NCBI GenBank assembly: GCA_937925635.1
Contig: CALALX010000086.1
Span: 1 to 17,819 of the forward strand
Origin: an uncultured Caulobacter sp.
Lineage (GTDB): Bacteria; Pseudomonadota; Alphaproteobacteria; Caulobacterales; Caulobacteraceae
Length of the DNA: 17,819 bases
Direction: 5' to 3'
Shown here: positions 12,820 to 17,819 of the stretch, in pieces
Numbering within the stretch: the stretch's first letter is position 1
Layout: the number at the start of each line of letters is the position of its first letter
Notes under the pieces: generated by a model
Database searches by the model: none
What the model was told of the DNA's origin: nothing
What the model saw: only the letters and a program-made list of their open reading frames with translations
Program-made: the position numbers and the translations under genes

Positions 12820-15800
12820 TTAGCTCCCCGCCGCGATGACCGTCCGCCCGCCGGCGCCCCGGCCGTTGATGCTGGGCCGATACATGTCGCGCACCTCCGG
12901 CGCCGGCAGGAAGAAGTCGCCCGGCGTCACCGCCCGCGCCACGTAGGCGATGGCGAAGGGCCTGTTTCCAGGCAGGTCGACCGCCGCGATGTAGCGGTCG
13001 TCCCGCGCTTCCTGCACGTCCACGCCGGTCAGTTCGCCGAGGAACCTGAACGGTCCGTCCTTGGCGTCCTCGGGACTGAGCGTGGTCTCGATCTCCCAGC
13101 CGGCCGGCAGGGCGTCGTCGATGACCAGCGGCACGGTCCGGCCCTGGGTCGAGCGGCCCTGGACCAGCACGATGACGCGATCTCCCTGGCGCAAGGCGCC
13201 GGTGTTGATCGGCTGACCCGTCATGCTGAAGAACCGCTTGCCGACCGAGACGCCGTTGGACTCCGCGCCCGGCGAGGCGACGGTCGTGCCGCGCACGGTC
13301 ACGGTCCGCCACAGGGCGCCGCCCTTGTTGACGAAGCGGGCGTCGGCGAGACGGCCCACCGACCAGCGCTGCAGACCCGCGGTCGGGATCGGCGTCACGC
13401 CGCTGGCCTCGATGCGGATCGGGCCGGCCTTGCGCAGCATGAAGGACGCCGCCTGCAGAAGCCGCGCCTGCTCCTGAGTGTTGAGGGCGTCCGGATCCTT
13501 GACCGAACCCTCAAGCCGCTTCTGCAGGTCGCGGGCGACGCCGTCCTCGCCGGCCTCGTAGGCCAGGGCGATGATGGCCGCCGTGTCGCGCAGCTGGCTC
13601 TGGTACCAGTCGCTCTCCTCGCGGTAGCCGAGCGACGCCACCGCCTTGCGGAACGAGGACCGCGCCCGGGCCCGGTCGCCCATCAGGGCCAGGCCGGCGC
13701 CGACCTGGGCGCGCGCCAGGGGCGAGTCGTCGTCCTTCATGTGGACGTCATGCCACCAGCGCAGGCGCGCCAGGTCGCCTCGACCGGCCTTGGCCAGCAC
13801 ATAGAGGGCGTAGGCCGAAGCCCGCGACCGCATGCGCTGCGTGGCGCGCTTGGAATCGTCCGCGTTGCGCCCCCACCACTCGGGATATTCAAGACGGTAG
13901 GAGACGCTGGCCCAGCCGTCCGGACGGCTGATCTGGCGCATGGCGTTCAGCGCGCGGTCCATGGCCTGGTCGGGCACCGGGGCGCCGCGCAGCTTGGCCT
14001 CCCACAGGAAGTCGGTGACGTAGGCGCCCAGCCAGGCGTCCGCCTCGCCGTCGCCGACACGCCACAGGCCGAAGGCGCCGTCGAGGGTCTGGCGGTCGAG
14101 CAGTCGACCCACGGCGTCGTTCAGCGCCGCCGAACTGCTGCGCTTCTTCGGGTCGGGCGCCACCTCGCGGGCGTAGAGCAGCGGGTAGGCGACGCTGATC
14201 ACCTGCTCGGTGCAGCCGTACGGATAGCGCGACAACGAGACGGCGATGGGTCCCGGATCGAAGCCGCGGAACGGCGAATAGCTGACGTTCATGGTCACGT
14301 CGCCGGCCGCCAGGCCCGACATCAGCTGCGCCTGCGGCGTGAAGCTCTCGCCCGGCTGCTGCAGCTCGGTGTAGGTCCGGGTGACCGGACTCCAGCCCAG
14401 CCGAGTCTGGATCGGATAGGCCTTGGCCGTGGAGAAGCCGCCCGGTCCGCTGACCTTGAAGCCGACGTTGCCGATTCCCGAGACCGTCGGAGCCAGGAAC
14501 GGGATCCGCTCGGCGATCCGCTGGCCGAGGACCATCTGGAAGACCTTCCTGAAGATCATCTTCACGCCGCCGGACGAGCTGGTCTCGGCGGTGTAACCCC
14601 CGGCCGCGCCCTCGACATTGTGCAGCTCCAGCGTCGCCACCGGCCGGTCGCCCGGGGCCAGGAAGCGGGGCAGGTTCAGATCGGCGATCACGGCCTCGCG
14701 GACCGTCATCGCCTTGCTGCCGGAACCGACGGCCTCGTCGGTCCAGGCCACGGCCATGATGCGCAGCTCGCCGTTGAATTCGGCCGCCGGCAGCTTGATC
14801 CGCGCCTTGCCGTCCAGGCCGGTCTCGACCACGCCCGACCACAGGGCCACGGACTTGATCGGCGTCACCGTCAGGCCTTCGCCGCCGAGCTGGTCGGAAC
14901 CGAAGTTGACGTTGGCCGGCGCGCCCAGGTTCGGGTCGAGCAGACGGCCGTAGTCGTCGCGGTAGTCCAGCGTCAGCGCCCGCTTGCCGAAGTACCACTT
15001 GGCCGGATCGGGACTGTCGAACTTGGTCAGCCGCAGGATGCCCTCGTCGACGGCGGCCACGGTCACCCGCGCCCGCTGACCGATGCCCAGGCCCTTGACG
15101 GCCACGGGCACCTCGACCGCGGCCCGGCTGTTGAGCTTGGCCGGCGTGCCGATGTCGACCGTCAGCTTTCGTCCCTTCGGATCGAGGGGCACGTACAGCA
15201 GCCCCAGCGCGCGCCGCGGCTTGGGCGTCGCCACCGGATCGCGCGGCTGGATGACGCTGACCAGCACATAGGCCCCGCCGCCCCAGGCGGCGTTGGTCTT
15301 CAGGGTCACCGACCCGCCATTGGGTCCGACGCTGAAGGTCTTGAACTCGATCACCCGGTCGGTGGCCACCGCCACCTGCGCCTCACCGGCGTAGGGGGCC
15401 TTGATCGTCAGGGTGACGTTCTCGCCCTGGCCGTGGGTTCCGGTCCCGGCGCTGATGCGCACGAAGTCGGGCGCCTCGGCGTCCTTGGCGGGCGCGCCCC
15501 AGCCTGCGGCGAAGCGGATCACGCTTCTGGCGCCGCTCGGGCCCTCGACCACCAGCCGGTAGTCGCCCCAGCCGAGGCGTCGCGCGACGCGGGCGGAGGC
15601 CCCGGCGGCGATGTTGAGCGCGCCCTTCTGCACGACCACGTCGCGGCTGGTCCGCCGCCATTGCCAGCGGCCGTCCTGCTGGAACCAGTCGTAGTCCCAG
15701 TTCTCGGCGATCAGGGTGTAGGTCGAGCCCGGCGCGGCGATCCGCTTGCCGAGGGCGTCGACGGCGATGACGTCCAGCGTCACCGGCGCGGCCTGGCCGC

Positions 15801-17778
15801 CCGTGGCGTCGCCCTGCTCGACCTTCACGCCCAGATAGACCGGGCGCGTGCGGACCTTCAGGAACAGGCTCTCGCGGACCGGCCGACCGCCGGGTTCGAA
15901 TACCGAGGCGGTGACGGTCGCCTTCAGGGGTGCGCTGACATCGCCGATGTCGCCGGTCGGCAGGTTGAGAACCGCGCGGCCCTCGCCGTCCGTGACGCTC
16001 TGGCCCAGCTCGATGAACTTCTCCTCGAAGGCCTTCTGCTGGTCGCCCCACTCATAACCCTTGTAGGCCGGGAAGGGGTTGGGATCGGCCATGATCCGCG
16101 CCTCGCCCTGGGTCTGCAGGCCCGCGCCGGCGGCTCCGTAGAGGAAGCGGGCGTTGACCGTGACCTGCCGGGTCTCGCCGGCCGAGACCGGGTCCTTGGC
16201 GCGGCCTTCGGTGTCCACCGCCAGCCGCTGCGGCGCGAAGTCCTCGACGGAGAAGGACATCTGTCCGACGGGAGCCTTGATGCCCTCGATCTCCAGGCTG
16301 GCGTTCCAGCGGCCGCGCGGCGCGCTCTTCGGCAAGCCGAGGTCAGCGGCCACCGCGCCGCCGGCGGCGCGGTCGAAGGTGATGCGTTTGAACTCCACGC
16401 CCGATGGCCGGCGCACGATGATCACGCCCTTGCGATCCTTGACCGCCTTGGACTGGATGTCGCGAACCAGGGCCGCGAGGTGGACGGTCTCGCCCGGCCG
16501 ATAGATGCCGCGGTCGGCGTAGAGATAGCCGTCGATGTCGCTCTCGACGGTCCGGCCGCCGGTCTCGCCGTCGCTGTCGCCCGCCGTCGCGGTGCGGCCG
16601 CCCATCCCCTGCTTGGACAGGTCGACCGGAGAACGGTCGAGGTCGAGCACGGCCAGGTCGCCCTGGGGACCGTAGGCCATGACCATTTTCGGCCGCAGCG
16701 CGCCCTCGCCCTCGAGCAGGGGCCGCAGGAACCGCACCCGGCCCGATCCGTCTGTGCGGGCCTCGGCGAGGTCCTCGCCATTTCGGGCCACCAGCGCCAC
16801 GCGGACGCCGGACTGGATCCTCGCCGTTTTCAGGCTGCGCACCACCACGTCCAGCGACTCGGCGCCGTCGTAACCGATCAGCGCCATGTCGGTGAACATG
16901 ATCCAGCGGCGCGCCTGGGCCGGCTGCGTGCCCTCGTCCTCCTCGTCGTCGCCGGTCGCGGCCCTCGACGAGGCGTCGCGCGCCTTGATCACATAGCCGC
17001 CGGGCCGCATGTCCTTGAGCACCGCGCCCAGCGGAAAGACGGTCGTGGCGCGCTCGCCCTGGCCGCCCTTCACGTCGACGACGCCCTTCCAGACCACGCG
17101 GCCCTCGTCGTCGGGACTGTCGTCGCCGTAGTCGCCCGGCCACTGGCCTTCCCCGGTCGCTTCCGGCGCGCTGATCGACTTGCGCACCAGGTTGCGGTCG
17201 GAGACACGCCAGACTTCGATGGCCAGGCGAGAGACATTGACCGTCTCGATGCCGACGCCGTCGGCGTCCTCGCGCGGCAGGATCACGCCGTCGCCGGCGA
17301 AGCCGACATAGGGCGGCTTCTCGCCGAAGGTGAAGTCCACATCGGCGTTGGCGGCCAACGTCAGTCCGCCGGCGCCCGGCAGGCCCTTGAGCAGGGTCAC
17401 GCGGCGCTCGGTCAGGCCCAGACCGCCAAGGCACAGCTCGGACCTGTTCCTGGCGTTGACGCTGACCGCCGGCGTCCCGCCGAGATCGGGCGAGACCAGC
17501 ACGAAATCGGCGTAGGCCTTCGACGGATCGAGGGGTTTGCTCATCTCGATGCAGGCCAGCGGTTCGGACCGACTGGTGTCGAGGCGGGTCTTCCAGACCG
17601 CGAAACCCTCGGGCTTGGGAATGCCGCGGCGCGGCGCGTTGGCGCCGCGCGGCTTGCCGAACAGCGACCAGGGGGCCGCCTTGACCGTTGTCTCGCTCGC
17701 CGTCGACCCGGCGGGTCCGCCCCCGGCAAGGAGGCAGGGCGGGAGGGGCCGAGCGAGCCGCGGCGCCGTCGCGACCAT
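12820..17778 (-). CDS. yfhM: Bacterial alpha-2-macroglobulin (YfhM type, thioester-containing); 5' end uncertain
   Basis: A 1652-residue periplasmic protease trap, almost the length of E. coli YfhM. After an N-terminal PAN-like region (about 60-130, with the CLGGLGLTERRVTLLKGLP block) come the macroglobulin domains: MG2 around 421-440 (YADRGIYRPGETVHL), a bait/BRD region near 773-846, the A2M core near 977-1047 (ALWSGVVETGLDGKARIKLP), and a thioester domain with the reactive motif CTEQ at 1189-1192 in YPYGCTEQ. Proteases cut the bait region, exposing the thioester that binds them covalently. Acidic low-complexity linkers lie near 275 and 395-413. The ATG at 17778 has no ribosome-binding site, and the frame stays open to the right edge of the window, so the true start may be upstream. 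The first 35 residues hold CLLAGGG but neither a normal lipobox nor a clear hydrophobic core. pbpC follows after nine bases. Confidence 0.93.
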   Translation of the reverse strand: MVATAPRLARPLPPCLLAGGGPAGSTASETTVKAAPWSLFGKPRGANAPRRGIPKPEGFAVWKTRLDTSRSEPLACIEMSKPLDPSKAYADFVLVSPDLGGTPAVSVNARNRSELCLGGLGLTERRVTLLKGLPGAGGLTLAANADVDFTFGEKPPYVGFAGDGVILPREDADGVGIETVNVSRLAIEVWRVSDRNLVRKSISAPEATGEGQWPGDYGDDSPDDEGRVVWKGVVDVKGGQGERATTVFPLGAVLKDMRPGGYVIKARDASSRAATGDDEEDEGTQPAQARRWIMFTDMALIGYDGAESLDVVVRSLKTARIQSGVRVALVARNGEDLAEARTDGSGRVRFLRPLLEGEGALRPKMVMAYGPQGDLAVLDLDRSPVDLSKQGMGGRTATAGDSDGETGGRTVESDIDGYLYADRGIYRPGETVHLAALVRDIQSKAVKDRKGVIIVRRPSGVEFKRITFDRAAGGAVAADLGLPKSAPRGRWNASLEIEGIKAPVGQMSFSVEDFAPQRLAVDTEGRAKDPVSAGETRQVTVNARFLYGAAGAGLQTQGEARIMADPNPFPAYKGYEWGDQQKAFEEKFIELGQSVTDGEGRAVLNLPTGDIGDVSAPLKATVTASVFEPGGRPVRESLFLKVRTRPVYLGVKVEQGDATGGQAAPVTLDVIAVDALGKRIAAPGSTYTLIAENWDYDWFQQDGRWQWRRTSRDVVVQKGALNIAAGASARVARRLGWGDYRLVVEGPSGARSVIRFAAGWGAPAKDAEAPDFVRISAGTGTHGQGENVTLTIKAPYAGEAQVAVATDRVIEFKTFSVGPNGGSVTLKTNAAWGGGAYVLVSVIQPRDPVATPKPRRALGLLYVPLDPKGRKLTVDIGTPAKLNSRAAVEVPVAVKGLGIGQRARVTVAAVDEGILRLTKFDSPDPAKWYFGKRALTLDYRDDYGRLLDPNLGAPANVNFGSDQLGGEGLTVTPIKSVALWSGVVETGLDGKARIKLPAAEFNGELRIMAVAWTDEAVGSGSKAMTVREAVIADLNLPRFLAPGDRPVATLELHNVEGAAGGYTAETSSSGGVKMIFRKVFQMVLGQRIAERIPFLAPTVSGIGNVGFKVSGPGGFSTAKAYPIQTRLGWSPVTRTYTELQQPGESFTPQAQLMSGLAAGDVTMNVSYSPFRGFDPGPIAVSLSRYPYGCTEQVISVAYPLLYAREVAPDPKKRSSSAALNDAVGRLLDRQTLDGAFGLWRVGDGEADAWLGAYVTDFLWEAKLRGAPVPDQAMDRALNAMRQISRPDGWASVSYRLEYPEWWGRNADDSKRATQRMRSRASAYALYVLAKAGRGDLARLRWWHDVHMKDDDSPLARAQVGAGLALMGDRARARSSFRKAVASLGYREESDWYQSQLRDTAAIIALAYEAGEDGVARDLQKRLEGSVKDPDALNTQEQARLLQAASFMLRKAGPIRIEASGVTPIPTAGLQRWSVGRLADARFVNKGGALWRTVTVRGTTVASPGAESNGVSVGKRFFSMTGQPINTGALRQGDRVIVLVQGRSTQGRTVPLVIDDALPAGWEIETTLSPEDAKDGPFRFLGELTGVDVQEARDDRYIAAVDLPGNRPFAIAYVARAVTPGDFFLPAPEVRDMYRPSINGRGAGGRTVIAAGS

Positions 17779-17819
17779 GCGCGCGGTGCTCGCGCGGATC
17801 GGGGTCAGACCCGCAGGTC

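Noticed and set aside
12278..17434. Several 220-370-codon frames on the minus strand overlapping the macroglobulin and pbpC genes in other frames
   Set aside because: Arg/Gly/Pro-rich out-of-frame shadows of two genes with intact motifs along their full length.
1..17819. CRISPR array, insertion sequence, toxin-antitoxin or phage defence system
   Set aside because: No regularly spaced repeats, no transposase or integrase motifs and no small paired genes; every long gene is assigned to a housekeeping or envelope family except the TonB-like protein.

Overview
The window is a GC-rich stretch of chromosome (roughly 68-70% GC by eye) that looks like core genome of an alphaproteobacterium, most likely Caulobacterales (Caulobacter, Phenylobacterium or a relative). 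The main pointers are a MipZ-type ParA ATPase, an OmpA-type barrel of the kind seen in that order, GTG starts, and tight gene packing. Genus level is an inference; no rRNA or other taxonomic marker is present. I see no IS elements, integrase, tRNA, rRNA or CRISPR array.

Left part (1-3933, minus strand): the N-terminal part of an OmpA-family outer membrane barrel runs off the left edge. After a 300-base spacer come a glutamine-dependent NAD+ synthetase (nadE, the long actinobacterial/alphaproteobacterial type) and, transcribed ahead of it, a divergent MipZ-like ATPase. MipZ proteins position the division plane by inhibiting FtsZ near the poles. A 354-base divergent spacer follows.

Middle part (4288-10776): an alpha/beta hydrolase and a fused double-ATPase of the Opp/Dpp ABC class lie on the plus strand. 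They converge, with overlapping stop codons, on a small OmpA-domain envelope protein. Between that gene and a TonB-like proline-rich membrane protein lies the most unusual piece of non-coding DNA here: an AT-richer island (about 48% GC over 7681-7860) with three dyad symmetries and a candidate promoter. Then a tight plus-strand operon encodes a fumarylacetoacetate/fumarylpyruvate hydrolase-family enzyme, a zeta-class maleylacetoacetate (maleylpyruvate) isomerase and a beta-carbonic anhydrase. The first two are consecutive-step enzymes of aromatic ring-cleavage catabolism.

Right part (10780-17778, minus strand): an alpha-2-macroglobulin with an intact CTEQ thioester motif is followed 9 bases later by penicillin-binding protein 1C. 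This is the conserved yfhM-pbpC pair, thought to act together in the periplasm: protease trapping plus peptidoglycan repair when the envelope is breached. The macroglobulin N-terminus is uncertain and its frame stays open to the right edge.

Overall this is an ordinary housekeeping and envelope region. I do not see a convincing new multi-gene system. The points most worth following are the low-GC dyad island, the divergent MipZ with an N-terminal extension, the TonB-like protein with an unrecognised C-terminal domain, and the unusual macroglobulin N-terminus.
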